Assembly (NCBI GenBank): GCA_002633005.1
Contig: NMRA01000488.1
Span: forward strand, 57,860 to 90,034
Reading direction: 5' to 3'
Source: Phoronis australis
Taxonomy: Eukaryota; Phoronida; Phoronidae
DNA: 32,175 nt
The notes under the pieces are model-generated. The model searched no databases, had not been told where the DNA came from, and worked only from the letters and a program-made list of their open reading frames with translations. The position numbers and the translations under genes are program-made. This document shows positions 1 to 25,462 of the stretch, piece after piece (position 1 is the first letter of the stretch; each line of letters starts with the position of its first letter).

Positions 1-948
1 AATGTTAATTTACCTCCTTAAATATGTCTACACATTTTTCATTCCGCTCGGCAGCGAACTACACGACTACACCCATCTGGAATACTCTGAGCCCGTCACA
101 CTGCATACTTATCTACTGATATGTATGCAATGTTACGGTGGCCCAGGGTAATGGTCACTTGTACACATACTTGTCTCGTGTTGCATTGGATGTAGCCCAA
201 GCCAACTTGTATGAATGCATGAGTCACATGTGTTCTTGGTGTATTGGCAAGGTGTCTATAAGGTGTCCAGTGACTTTGAATGGAGTCTATGTTTCCTGAA
301 AACTTGAAATTTAAGTGTTAGACTGTCGATGCCTTTCCTGAACTTGGAAGTGCTTAAATCTGAAACTCAATTTGAAAAATACTTGAACATCAGACTTTGA
401 TTGTGGAATGTATTTTAATTTCAAAAATGGCCTTGTAAGTGCTGTAAAATTATCAAGGATAAGATCATGTTACATACTGATCTGTCACCAGGTAGTTTCG
501 GGCAGCTAATTTTCACCCGTGCAGACAAGAATCGTTTTGGTTTGAGATTGACTGGTTTGGTAGTCATGGATTGTCCGAAATTTGTAATCTTGTTTGTGCG
601 TTTTCTTTCGACTGTATTCCCAATGCAGTAACATATCACCAGTTTATGACCAAGAAGTGAAATTTTATTTTCTCTTTTTCCGTGGAAGATATGTAGTGCT
701 TGCTATCAAATTAATGAGTTTCCATGTTCAAGTTATGAGTCATGGCTGCCAATGTTTTGGGAAATTGTGGACATTTACGACAATTTTGGAAGACCTTGAA
801 TAATGAAAACGGCAATTTTAGCGAGTATTTTTGTCCAAATTTGGAGAGATTTTACCATGCAGTGAACGCATATCTCATGTCATGTCTGCGATGTATGTAT
901 TCATTCATGCTGAAGCCATATCATGACTGACTTGTATTCCTCTTTCAG
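1..948. other. intron or upstream flank of EXOSC2, no exon recognised
   Basis: AT-rich DNA with only short random frames. I looked for the Rrp4 N-terminal segment (a VPGDxIT-type motif ending in Met-Arg) and did not see it. The first exon is therefore probably to the left. Confidence 0.5.
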
Positions 949-1050
949 AGGTCATGGAACGTATATGGATAATGACTGCTTGAAGGCCTCTGTGGCCGGC
1001 GTAGTTGACCGGGTCAACAAGTTGGTCAGCGTCACACCTTTAAAGACGAG
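949..1050 (+). CDS. EXOSC2: EXOSC2 coding exon a (start of N-terminal domain/S1)
   Basis: The acceptor is TCTTTCAG at 941-948 and the donor GTAGGC at 1051. The exon starts with one base of a split codon, reads GHGTYMDNDCLK then ASVAGVVDRVNKLVSV, and ends with AG of a split Arg codon. The family has GHGTYM just after its N-terminal tail, so an upstream exon must supply the start codon. I did not find that exon in 1-940. Confidence 0.92.
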
Positions 1051-4000
1051 GTAGGCCTTGTTTCAACATTACATCTCTTTGTCCTAAATTTGTTGTGATT
1101 GTACAATATGCATTGGTCGACAAAGGATTTTTCCAGAGCTGCTGGCAATAGTCAGATATAACATGCCTGTATTTTGAGAACCAATTTGATGCCTGTTATT
1201 CAGTGGAGAAAACTGGTTCTAAAATTTGGGCACTTTATATCCGACCATTACCGAGCTGCATTACGTAGACCCTTTGTAGCCTTGCATGTATTCGCTCAAG
1301 GCGGTGCTAGTGGTCCCAATCTACCCTTCCATCACTCACTAATGTAATGACACTGTGTGCAATGGAGGAATGCTGTGCAAGGAAAAAAGTATTCTGAAAA
1401 ATTGGATTTGGACTTGGAGTATGGGGTGGCATATGAAACATCACCACTGAATAAGTACTGTATCTTCTTTTTATCTGCTTTTAATATACAAAAATACAAA
1501 AAGCTTGTAAAGGTAAAGATTATGATGTATTTGTGAAATGACTTTTAGCTGTATGTTTCCAACTTTATGTCTATGTAAGTGACCATATTTCAATATGATT
1601 TGCAATAATATTTTTTTAAATTTTGTTATATGGATTAGCCTTTCTTCTCATTTGGTAATGGTAATCAATAAAATGGAAGCGAGCTTTTACTAGTTAAAAC
1701 TGTTAGTCAGTATATTGTTAATTTGTTTCTCTCTTACTTAAGTCTAGTCTTTCCAGGTATAACGGTGAAGTGGGCGACATTGTGATTGGCCGGATCCTGG
1801 AAGTAGGTCAGAAGCGTTGGCGCGTGGAGACCAACTCGAGGCTCAATTCTGTTTTAATGTTGTCTTCGGTCAATTTGCCTGGTGGAGAACTGGTTAGTTC
1901 AATTACCAAATAGTTTCTTATGGATGTTTCCATGATTAGACTACTAAGTTCTCATACCACATCCAAAGGTTTACGCAAGGCTTGGAATTTTCCTCGGAAA
2001 CGCGGATTTCCGCTTTTTTCAAATGTTCTGTCCGCGTATTTTATTATATTTCCGCGTAAAAAAACGAATTTGATATAAAATTTCCGCGACAAAGTCCTTT
2101 CTTACCGCGGCGTTGCCGACGACTTTCACCTCGAAAAGTGGAAGTTACTGTTGCTCTTTATGTTTCGGAGGAACGTAAATTGTCAACATTGCCGGGGCAT
2201 CTGGGATAGCGTGGTTGATTTTTCAAGGGCGACTCGTGTGTGATTGTAAACCGCGGTGACAAATACTAAGACTCTGCAGCCAAAAATGCGTGGTGTTGGG
2301 AGTGGACGTACGAGCTAAAAAAACGCAGACGCACGCTTCTGGAGAAGGTACCGTTTTTTTTTCTTAGTCCTCCCGATTTTTGTGGTGTGCAACAAAAGGT
2401 CTCGAGGCTGGGGAGCGCGCTTCGGGCCGTAAAAGTTTCAGCGTTTTCCGTCATCGGTCATTCCAAGCCCTGTTTACATTAAGAACTGGCAAAAGTCTTT
2501 GTAGGCCTTGGTGTTGGCTCTACGTTCTTCTTCGGTATAGGTGGTGCTGTCTAAAGCAGCATTGGAGAATTTGTATCCTTCATCCTGATTCAGTGTACAC
2601 TCATTTTTTCTGATACAGATGGACTCCATTATCCTCCTGAGATTGGTGTTATTTTTGTTAGCTAGAATGTTAAGGAACAGGGAATGTATAAACTATACCG
2701 CTATAGCCCTCCTTATCACGCTTGTCCTTGGGCTGCACTAATAAATTCTGTAATGTGGTTTGGGGTTTTGAATTTACTAAAGATACGTTTAAGAAACTCG
2801 GCCCTGGAGTTCTGCACCTTCTGTCGGAAGAGGGTCTGGGGAGGGGATCAATGCACCAGCATACCCCCAATGATTCTGTCTGTGACAGGTATTATTACAG
2901 GTGTTATTATTATCCCTTGTGGGGGTTAATAAACTACTTTACTTTTACTTTGCATAAAACATTGTTTTCCAGCGTAGGAGATCTGAAGAAGACGAGAGAA
3001 TGATGCGAAGCTATTTACAAGAAGGGGACTTGATAAGTGTATCCTTTTAACAAGAATAAGTGAAATGTCCCCCGAGGGACATAAAAAAGTGTTGTGTATT
3101 GAAGAAGTGACGAGACGGTTCACTTGAAGCATGATGCGCGATTGATTTGAGTTGACTCATGTGTAAGAGTTGTTAGTTTCTCGACATCTATAACAACCAA
3201 AGTCTACGTAAAAGTTCATGGTAACCCAATGAGGTTGCATCAAACATCCTCATAGAAGTCTTTGCTGCTCTGAAAACATGAAAGTTATACTTCTGCTTGA
3301 ACCAGTTTCAAATTCTGGTCAAGTTGAGAAGGATGAATCAGAATTTTTTAGTCACGGGACATTTTTTAACTCCAATGTGTGAATCATTTGATCATTACAC
3401 CTAGTTGCATAATGGATTTGGTGGGCGCTTAAAACGCTATAAAACAACAAAACTTGAAATTTCCATCCTAGTCACATGTGGTGGTACTGAACCTTTTATC
3501 CTCAGAATGCTCTGTCACTGACCAGACACAACTTGGGTAAAATCTCCTAAATTTTGGGCAAAAATAATTGTCTCTGTTCCATTTTCTCAGGGTCTTTTTA
3601 TCATTGCTGTGAATGCCCATATTTTAGTCTAGTTATTGTCAGATGGTAATATTTTACAGAACTTGAAAAAATGGTTGGGCAGTTACTTTTTGATGCATAT
3701 CTTTTAATATGAAAAAATTTGAGAATAAAATTTCATTGTCCATTGCTTCCTAAGTTGATGAGATTTTCCATATTTTAATGTCGCCATCATATTGAAAAAT
3801 GACAAGTGTTTCTATAATTCTTCTTGATTACATTTTTCCTCAAACATTGCGATCAGGCAGAGGTTCAACAAGTGTTCTCAGATGGATCTTTGTCTTTACA
3901 CACCAGAAGTTTGAAATACGGAAAGGTAATTGTCAACTAGTTGATTGTCTTTTTTTCATTTGACAATCAAGCATTTTGTTTGTGCCTAAGTTGGGAAATA

Positions 4001-6759
4001 CAATTTCAAGATAACCCCCATTTTCAAGAATTAGAGAATGATTTATGGTTTCTAGTTTCTGTTTGCTTCTATTGTACAAGACGAAAAGGGGCAAGAATAT
4101 GAATTCCCTTTCACCATGTTATCAAAGCATACATCTTACTAATTCTTTCTGAATTTTGTTTCTAAACGCAAATTAGTTAATTTTGGTTTCATTGTTGTTT
4201 GTCATTTTCCTGTGTGTAACTCCTTATTACCAGACGGGATATTTATACATCCTACATATACTTGAAATTGAAGTTTCCATTTTCAACTGTCGTCAGATGG
4301 ACATGCAGTGAGACCGTTATGACATTAGGGAGAACCTGTTTTGTATTAGTACGAATTTTATACTGTTTTTGTTAAGCTGGCTCAGGGAACCTTGGTGCAG
4401 GTGTCACCCTCTCTTGTTAAGCGGAGAAAGACTCACTTTCACAACTTGCCGTGTGGCGCTAGTGTCATCTTGGGAAACAATGGCTATCTATGGATATGTC
4501 CGACGATAAACGAAGACACGGATAACACTGGTGGTTTTATTCAAAATTTAGAGGTAATTGCTTTTTATGATCATGTCTTATTACTAATTGTTAGAAGAGG
4601 AAAATGTTTGTCAACTTTAATTTATCTATTGCTCATACTGTAATTAGAGAGTCACTGATTCCATGGTTTCATAAATCTGTTGTAGGAAATCTTAAATTCC
4701 GTACCTTACTTGCCATACAGAAATTAGAAAGAGAACACTGTCTTATTCAGAAAGAAAGTGTAGATACTTTTAGTAAATGTTTTGTTTGCAAGGTGACCGT
4801 TAACTGGGTTGGACCTAGTTGGGTTCAAGTGGCAAAATTTGACGACAAGTCAGTTTCGCTGCATCAAGTCACCATGTTTTATTTTTTAGCCTGTGAATCG
4901 TGTTGACCGAGAAGTTATTGCACGCCTCAGAAACTCTATAGTTGCATTAGCGCAACAGAAAATGATGCTCTTCGACACAAGCATTTTGTACACCTATGAA
5001 GCGTCGCTCAAACACAGTGTAAGTGCAGTTTAAGGTTATGTTGAACCCTAGAAAAGAGTCATATTTGGTCAACTTCGGAACATTATATCTAAAAAAATGG
5101 TTACATGACCTAATTAATGGTATATTGGTAAAAAGTCAACATCAAATTCTACAGAATTTCGACTTTCGGAAAATGTGTTGTTTTGCAGAGTTAAATCTGT
5201 AGTTTTGGCTTTGTTTGGTTGAATACACACTGTTGATAAGGTCCTTCATAATCTTTATGATGTATTTGCACGCTCTACACTATGCTGATGTATAGCGGGA
5301 ACTAAACAGCAATGTTATTTTTACATAGTCAGCTATAAACAAAGTGCAAGTTGTATTCATTGAGAATTTGTAAACGTGAAAACAAAAAAAATTGCAAATA
5401 GGTAGGTGACCTTCGCACTAATCACATAACTCGCGGGCTCACTTATTCCCTGTCATGCAGTGTTATTCACCGCAGAACTCGGATCTTAAAAAGATTTTGC
5501 CATTTTCAGGCTACTTCAGATTCCATCGTCGCTGTATGTTGTGTTTCTAACTAACTTGGCCACTTAATCACAGAGATAAGTTTGCCGTAATTTCCACTTA
5601 AAAGCAGCTGTAGGTTTGTTAAGTTAGTACGTAAATTACCTTGTGTTTCTAAGCAACCATTGGTATTCTATTACACTTAAGGTATTTGCGAGGCCTTTTG
5701 GATTTAGTGAAGCTACAACTTTTTCCATCATCAACAACTGTTTGTGTTTTTGTTAATCTGTACTAATCTTGACTTGTAAAAAATAAGAAATTGCGGTGGG
5801 GCCAAACAGAAAGCTGGTTCTGAGCTCTACTCCATCTCATTTTGAGATCTGCGCTCACCAGACTAAAAAACATCCTCCCGCATCAGTTTTACCCAAGGTT
5901 TCGTGTTTTTTGAAAAGCTGTGTAAAATAGGTTAAGCGAAGTTTGAAAACCGTGATTCGTCAAGTGATAAACAAGAAATCCCACAGCNTTATGATGTATT
6001 TGCATGCTCTACACTATGCTGATGTAAGGTCCTTCATAATGTTTATGATGTATTTGCACGCTCTACACTATGCTGATGTATAGCAGGAACTAAACAGCCA
6101 AATTCCATCGTCGCTGTATATTGTGTTTCTAACTAATTAAGCCATGCAATCACAGAGATGAGCTTGTCGTAATTTCCACTTAAAAGCAGCTGTAGATTTG
6201 TTAAGTTACGTAAATTACCTTGTGTTTCTAAGCAACCATTGGTATTCTATTACACTTAAGGTATTTGCGAGGCCTTTCGGATTTAGTGAAGCTACAACTT
6301 TTTCCATCATCAACAACTGTTTGTGTTTTTGTTAATCTGTACTAATCTTGACTTGTAAAAAATAAGAAATTGCGGTGGGGCCAAACAGAAAGCTGGTTCT
6401 GAGCTCTACTCCATCTCATTTTGAGATCTGCGCTCACCAGACTAAAAAACATCCTCCCGCATCAGTTTTACCCAAGGTTTCGTGTTTTTTGAAAAGCTGT
6501 GTAAAATAGGTTAAGCGAAGTTTGAATACCGTGATTCGTCAAGTGATAAACAAGAAATCCCACAGCTTGCCACCGACTCAGTTTTCAAAAGAAGAATGGA
6601 GACCAGAACCAGTTACACTTGTTTGGCCTAAAATTGCATAGTACTGTATATGGTAGAACCAGATGTCCTGTATTTCCTCAGGTTGGTGAATTAATCTTAC
6701 CAAGCATTGCAAAAGAAGTAACAAGTTTAGCAAGGCAAAGATTAGAAACAGAGGGATAG
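949..6759 (+). CDS. EXOSC2: EXOSC2/Rrp4, exosome complex RNA-binding cap subunit (3' seven coding exons, N-terminus missing)
   Basis: Exons 949-1050, 1757-1892, 2973-3038, 3857-3925, 4377-4553, 4890-5018 and 6682-6759 join in a single frame to 251 complete residues plus TAG; every intron is GT-AG. The product matches the Rrp4 family throughout: the motif GHGTYM opens the N-terminal domain, KRWRVETNSRL lies in the S1 domain, LHTRSLKYGK follows it, and VILGNNG is the GxNG signature of the KH domain. Human EXOSC2 has 293 residues, so about 40 N-terminal residues are missing; the first exon in the window begins with one base completing an upstream codon. Known role: a trimeric-cap subunit of the nuclear and cytoplasmic RNA exosome, which binds RNA substrates and threads them to the ring and to the catalytic subunits, in rRNA maturation and mRNA decay. 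It is not itself catalytic. The C-terminal exon is the most diverged part. Identification is very secure; exon limits rest on reading-frame and family agreement. Confidence 0.95.
1147..1249. mobile_element. foldback element, family F, copy A (in EXOSC2 intron)
   Basis: Two arms of about 40 bases (left AATAGTCAGATATA and ATTTTGAGAACCAATTTG; right TATATCCGACCATT and AACTGGTTCTAAAATTTG) are imperfect reverse complements around a short spacer, GATGCCTGTTATTCAGTGGA. No coding capacity. The same core recurs near 20970-21080 and 28867-28977, which marks it as an interspersed non-autonomous element. Confidence 0.6.
1757..1892 (+). CDS. EXOSC2: EXOSC2 coding exon b (S1 domain core)
   Basis: The acceptor TTTCCAG precedes 1757 and the donor GTTAGT follows 1892. 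The first base completes the split Arg codon, giving YNGEVGDIVIGRILEV and KRWRVETNSRLNSVLML. These are strongly conserved S1 RNA-binding residues of Rrp4. The exon ends in phase 0 after LPGGEL. Confidence 0.93.
1893..2972. other. EXOSC2 intron with unexplained repeat-like blocks
   Basis: At 1990-2110 the motif TTTCCGCG recurs in several variants within an AT-rich stretch. From about 2640 to 2950 a GC-richer block ends in ATTATTATTATCCC-type low complexity and an AATAAACTACTTTAC tail. That is reminiscent of a transposon 3' end, but there is no readable reverse transcriptase or transposase. Confidence 0.3.
2973..3038 (+). CDS. EXOSC2: EXOSC2 coding exon c (RRRSEEDE segment)
   Basis: A 22-codon exon between TTTTCCAG and the donor GTATCC. 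It reads RRRSEEDERMM then RSYLQEGDLIS, a conserved S1-domain stretch following LPGGEL. It is phase 0 at both ends, so skipping it would keep frame but remove part of S1. Confidence 0.92.
3857..3925 (+). CDS. EXOSC2: EXOSC2 coding exon d (end of S1)
   Basis: A 23-codon exon between GATCAG and the donor GTAATT, reading AEVQQVFSDG then SLSLHTRSLKYGK. The LHTRSLKYGK string is nearly invariant in animal Rrp4. Phase 0 at both ends. A second AG four bases downstream would break the frame, so the upstream AG is used. Confidence 0.92.
4377..4553 (+). CDS. EXOSC2: EXOSC2 coding exon e (KH domain)
   Basis: A 59-codon exon from the acceptor TTGTTAAG to the donor GTAATT. It reads LAQGTLVQVSPSLVKRRKTH, then CGASVILGNNGYLWICPT, and ends GGFIQNLE. 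The GNNG turn is the GxNG KH motif of Rrp4. The frame stays open into the following intron to 4643, so an unspliced transcript would add about 30 unrelated residues. Confidence 0.94.
4890..5018 (+). CDS. EXOSC2: EXOSC2 coding exon f (C-terminal helices)
   Basis: A 43-codon exon between ATTTTTTAG and the donor GTAAGT. It reads PVNRVDREVIARLRNSIVAL then QKMMLFDTSILYTYEASL. It matches the helical C-terminal part of Rrp4, where human has DREVISRLRN and MMLYDTSILY. Phase 0 at both ends. Confidence 0.93.
5238..5987. repeat. direct duplication, unit 1 (left of the N)
   Basis: Segments 5238-5310 and 5520-5987 recur downstream at 6026-6098 and 6102-6566 with only a handful of differences. Unit 1 carries 209 extra bases (5311-5519) absent from unit 2. 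It lies entirely inside the last EXOSC2 intron and has no coding content. Confidence 0.85.
5988..5988. other. single ambiguous base N
   Basis: The only N in the window, placed exactly where duplication unit 1 stops. This is suggestive of a join between assembled pieces. Confidence 0.9.
5989..6566. repeat. direct duplication, unit 2 (right of the N)
   Basis: Repeats unit 1 in the same orientation: 6026-6098 matches 5238-5310 and 6102-6566 matches 5520-5987. The first 38 bases after the N are themselves a third copy of the TTATGATGTATTTGC module. Differences include CCTTTCGG for CCTTTTGG and a missing TAGT. Confidence 0.85.
6682..6759 (+). CDS. EXOSC2: EXOSC2 terminal coding exon with stop
   Basis: The acceptor TTTCCTCAG is followed by VGELILPSIAKEV and then TSLARQRLETEG and TAG. 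Human ends in a helix of the same length with RQRLLEQEG, so the frame, length and last residues all support this as the true last exon. It follows a 1.66-kb intron containing the duplicated block and the N. Confidence 0.88.
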   Translation, partial: VGELILPSIAKEVTSLARQRLETEG

Positions 6760-7182
6760 CGAAGGATGGATAGAAAATAACAGTCGTGCAAAGGCTGAGG
6801 ACTTGGGGATCGTTATTTTTTAGGCCAACTGAATCAAGAGCAAGATTTCATTGGAGATTATTGGAGATTAGATGTGAGAATAGGTGTCAGTGTAATTCCA
6901 GTGCGTTACAGCATCTGCTCTTTTGCTCTGTGTGCTGTTAGGTGGAAGTTTCTGGTGTTTTTTCCGCACATCGCACATGTGCACACTCAGGCTCGTGCAA
7001 CTTCATGTGAAGCTGTGCATGTATTCAAAATTAGACACATACGACTATTATGTGATGTGCTCAAAAAGCAATTTTCTTAACGTATGATGGGAGTGATTCT
7101 TGACCTATATGCTACGAAGTAGCAGACGTTGACATAAATTCAATTTTATGCCAACAATGAAGTGGAAGGTTCTAAGAATGGA

Positions 7183-7188
7183 AATAAA
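7183..7188 (+). terminator. candidate EXOSC2 polyadenylation signal AATAAA
   Basis: The first canonical AATAAA on the + strand downstream of the EXOSC2 stop, about 425 bases after it. The assignment is by position only; a 3' UTR of this length is ordinary. Confidence 0.35.
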
Positions 7189-8974
7189 CAAATGATTTCT
7201 AGTTTAAAACGTGCACGTATGCAATTAATGCCTAGCTACCAGTGACTATATGCAAAATTCCTTTGTAAAAGTTCTTTGGACTATTGTATACCCAGGTATA
7301 CGGAAAATATCTTCTGAGCATGGTAAGCGGTAATGCTGTGTAAGGGAATCCTGTAAGGCTTTTATCTTAAAGTACCCATTTTCTTGTAATTTTTGTATTT
7401 TTTACGTAGCGTCCTGTATTTTGAGGTGGCAGTGAAATGCGTTTCACAATGCGTTGTGTTAACAAAGTGTGTCAGTTTCCTTGGTCTGACGGGCATTTCA
7501 CCAAACTGCTTAGAACCATTCTAACATGATTAATTTGTATTAAAGCAATTGATTCAAACATGAAATAAGGACTGAAAAGTAGTTCAGTGGCCAGGCTGAC
7601 TAATTCTGTGGTGCGTCAGCTAAATCCAATGGCCTGAACAAAATGCAAGGCAATTCCTAACACATGTTTAAAGCCTCACTCTGAACACTCCAATGCCCTC
7701 TATTGACAGATGTAATGAATGTTTAGGGTTTTTCCATATTTTCTTCCATATCACTGCGAGAATCAACTACGAAGAGCACCTTCACCTGTTGATTTTCAGT
7801 TCTGACCCCCTGTTCAGTACAATATGCTTTTGTTATTTGTGATGCAGTATGGCACAATAGGCATCATAACTTATCATTTGATGTGTCTATTGTCTATATT
7901 TGCCCAATACAAATGTTTTGGTATGTTGCTGAAGCAATGCAAGTCCAATACATCTAACGTAACAACATCAAATCTGGAGGGTAGATCCCAAACCACAGTG
8001 AATGGAACCTCAAAATTCAGTAACTAGACCTTGTAAAAAGTAGCAATAGATAAAGTGACATTTCTATACCAGGACTCGACTAACTGGCCATAGCATTGAG
8101 GAGTGCAGATGCTAAAAAGACTATCGATTTTGTGGTGTGTTGTATCCTACACATGTATATTTATTCTATATTCTATTTTTCCTGTAATTAGTGATCTTAA
8201 AGCTGCATTTCCCATTTCTTGTAACTAATTGGACATTAAAAATTCACAGATTTGTAACATTTCCTACTATTTTGTGTTGTTTTTGGCCGTTAGTGCAATC
8301 TTTACTCACTGGTAGACCCTGAAAAAATATACAGCCACCGTGCCTTTTTTTATGAGAATGGCAACAGGAACTTCCAGTTTCAGTTCTTTATGAAGCTCAT
8401 TTTTTCTCCACACATCTCGAAACCCATGTTGTTTTTCTAACATTCATTTCAATAGCGAATAAGACGCGTTGTTTGTTCACTGGAAGTGAACGGATGTCCA
8501 AGGTGACCTAAATTCTGTAAACTGTTCTGTTCCTGTTGAAAGTCTCTTGTGTATATAGCGTATGAAAAGTATGACAGCAGCAGCACAACAAAAAGAAACG
8601 CTGTAGGTAAGCAAACCTGATATTTATTTATCAGAAAACCATGGCACATACGTTACTACTTTACTACATGAGTATTGACCCAGTTAAATATGAGTATAAT
8701 ACCTGCAACTAGATGTAATAACAGCTCGGGTTACTGGAGAAATCCACAATACAGGGATAACTTGAGCATAAATTATGTTGATTTACTTTGCATGAGATGT
8801 ACTCTAGAACTGTACGTTTCGCAGACCCTGTCTTGGGTAAAACTTTGAACATGAGGCAGAGTAAAGCCAATATTGCTTTTCGTTGTACACGAGTCAAAAC
8901 CGCAATATTGCATCAATTCCATGAGGTAATTTAGTTACATTGTGACGTGAAATTCATCCTTATTCATAACAATG

Positions 8975-9151
8975 TCAATTGACCTATCGCCAGGATTTTG
9001 AGCGACGGCTTAACTGACCAATTGGAACGCAGCATTCTTGAGACACCTTTGTTTCCAAGCCGCCACTTTACCTGACAATCACGTTGTCAGGTAAAATTTA
9101 TTGTTTGTTTGACCTTAGGCAAGTGGGCGAAGCTTGCAATAGGTCAACTGA
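8975..9151. mobile_element. MITE-like element with central perfect hairpin
   Basis: Ends are inverted: TCAATTGACCTATCGC at 8975-8990, and GCAATAGGTCAACTGA at 9136-9151, the latter reading TCAGTTGACCTATTGC on the other strand. In between, 9067-9078 (TTTACCTGACAA) pairs perfectly with 9084-9095 across a 5-base loop. 177 bases, no coding frame, target duplication not clear. Confidence 0.45.
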
Positions 9152-10054
9152 AGCATCCGAAACACTTACATAACTAAGCGCATTGTTTTCCCCAACTTGT
9201 TAAAAAGCCAAAATATATTTCCAAGTCATTAGAATTACCTGTCGTGTATCGGTAATTTAGAGTTAGAAGCATGTATTATGCAATTAACATAAACTAAACA
9301 GAACACATGATTCAGATCAGATCAGAACACTTACTGTCAGCACATAACCTCAAATTACACCATAAATAAGCAAAACCACATTAAAACCATGATTCAAGCA
9401 GGTTAATAAAATTGGCCAATAAAATCACACCGTTTTCTCCTTAAGAATAGGTCACAAGAATTAATACTCCAAACAGACCATAGAACCATTTCCATAGTTA
9501 CACTTCATACTTTTTCATCCAATGAAATTTACACTCACGTCACTGATTTATACACTACTTTCAAATATTTACTCTTTGATATGAACAAATGTAATAACAC
9601 AACATTTGAATGGAAGGCCGAAGAGTCTACACCTACTGGTCGGGGGGACATAGCAAACAACAGGTACTTTTAAGATGAAGATGTCAAAATGGTCCGATAA
9701 CTAAAAGACTGCTGGACAGTAAATTTTCGTTTCAAAGAATAATTTTTTAAATGCTGCGTAATGGTGAATACATCTCACCTAGTTTTCTGACTGTATCCAT
9801 TACTCCACAATAAACTCGACTTTTTTCCTTCACACTCCAGCCACTCTATATCTCTCCATCTTGTCTACAAGGCACCATTTTAAAGCGAATATTCAAGAAA
9901 AGGCACCAGTATTTTACTTCGATTCATAGACCACTGTTTGGTAAATGGGCTTCACGAGCTCAAGTCAAATTTTCAAGGTTTACTGCAATGTCTAAGGCCA
10001 AAATGTTTTTGATAATCTTCCTTTGGCTTCAGACAAAATGCAATTTAGCAAAAT

Positions 10055-10060
10055 TTTATT
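10055..10060 (-). terminator. candidate KANK polyadenylation signal AATAAA
   Basis: AATAAA on the - strand, 26 bases after the proposed KANK stop codon. If used, the 3' UTR would be very short; further AATAAA occurrences on this strand (for example 9097-9102) are alternatives. Confidence 0.35.
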
Positions 10061-10086
10061 GATGCATTATTTCAAGCAGGCAACTT

Positions 10087-24157
<14,071 letters not shown>

Positions 24158-25462
24158 CTGAAAAATTAACAAAATATAGGTAAGTCAACCACGATTAATA
24201 AATGTTTTGGACAAAATAAATCCTAAAATTGACATTTTTTGATTTTTCTAAAGCTTACAGCAGAGATAGATACAAATGCTCCAAACTTTATGCCTGGTAT
24301 TGCTTGCTGATAGTTGTACCACTTAAACCACGCTAAAACAAAGTAAAACATTCTTTAGCTTACTTTTGTTCCTAAATGCTACACAATAAATATTTATCGT
24401 CTGCCATACTGTTTATCAACAGAAAACTCTTCACTATACTATCCTTCAGACAACTTCTAGCTAAGTCATGCATTAGATTTGAAGGCAAAAAGTCATCCAA
24501 CCTCAATTCCCATCCTGTTTTTTGAACCACCAACCACATGTAGTAAAAGAAACTTGACCTGTTTCATAAGAACTTTCATTCCAAAGACCTGCTCAAAAAC
24601 CACAAGCCAATCAACCCTTCAACACTTTTCCTCCTGTGTGAAGCAGAGCAACTACCACACTAGAAATGATTTCAAAGCAATAACACACTGATTGAAACAT
24701 GTCTTTGAAGTGGGAGATATAATTAGTGAGGATGTGTCAAATAAAAAAGACAAAAGACTGCCAGAACAGTTTAACGATAAAGACCGATAGTTGGATCTGG
24801 AAACCGTTATCATCTAGGGCTGACACTGATGTCATTTTCCCACAGGCCTGTGACATCTAAAATGAACGGAAACTCCAATGTCGCTACTGGAGCGGAGTCA
24901 GTAGGGGAGTCACAATAATATGGAGTTTCGTTTATCGAAAAGCAACTTTAACGAGAAATATGAAATGCTATGTCGCAATGCCTTTGAAACTTCAGTGATG
25001 CCGTACACTGACATTAGAAAGTTGAAAAGTATTCACTCTTTGCTTCATCCTAATGCCATCTAGTGACAAAGCGTAGTACGCATTGTTGCTGTTATATCGC
25101 AAAACGCCTATTGAGTGTTGTAGCGGCCAGGAGCAGACAGAATATGTGACTCAAAAAAGGAACTGCCAGGGACTCATGTGTGTGTAGACTGCTGCAAATA
25201 CTGCAAACAGCACACTAGGTTTCCAATAATCTTATCACATTTATTTCCCAAGACTCTAGCAACAGTACATTGATGAATAATAATCACACACAACCTCTTT
25301 GGTAATCTTTAATGGCTCAGGAGTTTCCAGAGGTTCCAATCCAACAATTCAATGAAATGTGCCATGCATGCTATTATACCTACTTAGAGCAAACATGAAA
25401 AATTTTTTACCAAATATATTTAGAATGATTTATTTTGTTGCTACCTTGTTTGTAGAGCCTAT

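Larger units (their letters stand above)
3039..4889. other. EXOSC2 introns between exons c, d, e and f
   Basis: Three introns (3039-3856, 3926-4376, 4554-4889) of AT-rich sequence. Apart from poly-T stretches near the acceptors I see nothing distinct in them. Confidence 0.5.
6760..10086. other. convergent intergenic region between EXOSC2 and KANK
   Basis: Tail-to-tail spacer holding both presumed 3' UTRs. Frames are short and not protein-like. The one structured unit recognised is the inverted-repeat element at 8975-9151. Confidence 0.6.

Noticed and set aside
2380-2870. Frames on both strands in the GC-richer part of the EXOSC2 intron
   Set aside because: Short, mutually overlapping, no motifs; probably repeat-derived non-coding DNA.
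4604-4906. 100-codon + strand frame across the EXOSC2 intron into exon f
   Set aside because: It reads exon f in a different frame from the Rrp4 product and has no recognisable content.
24158-24188. Apparent N-terminal extension of the KN exon to 24188
   Set aside because: It would start at TTG and runs through a polypyrimidine tract ending in CAG; this is an intron acceptor, not coding sequence.
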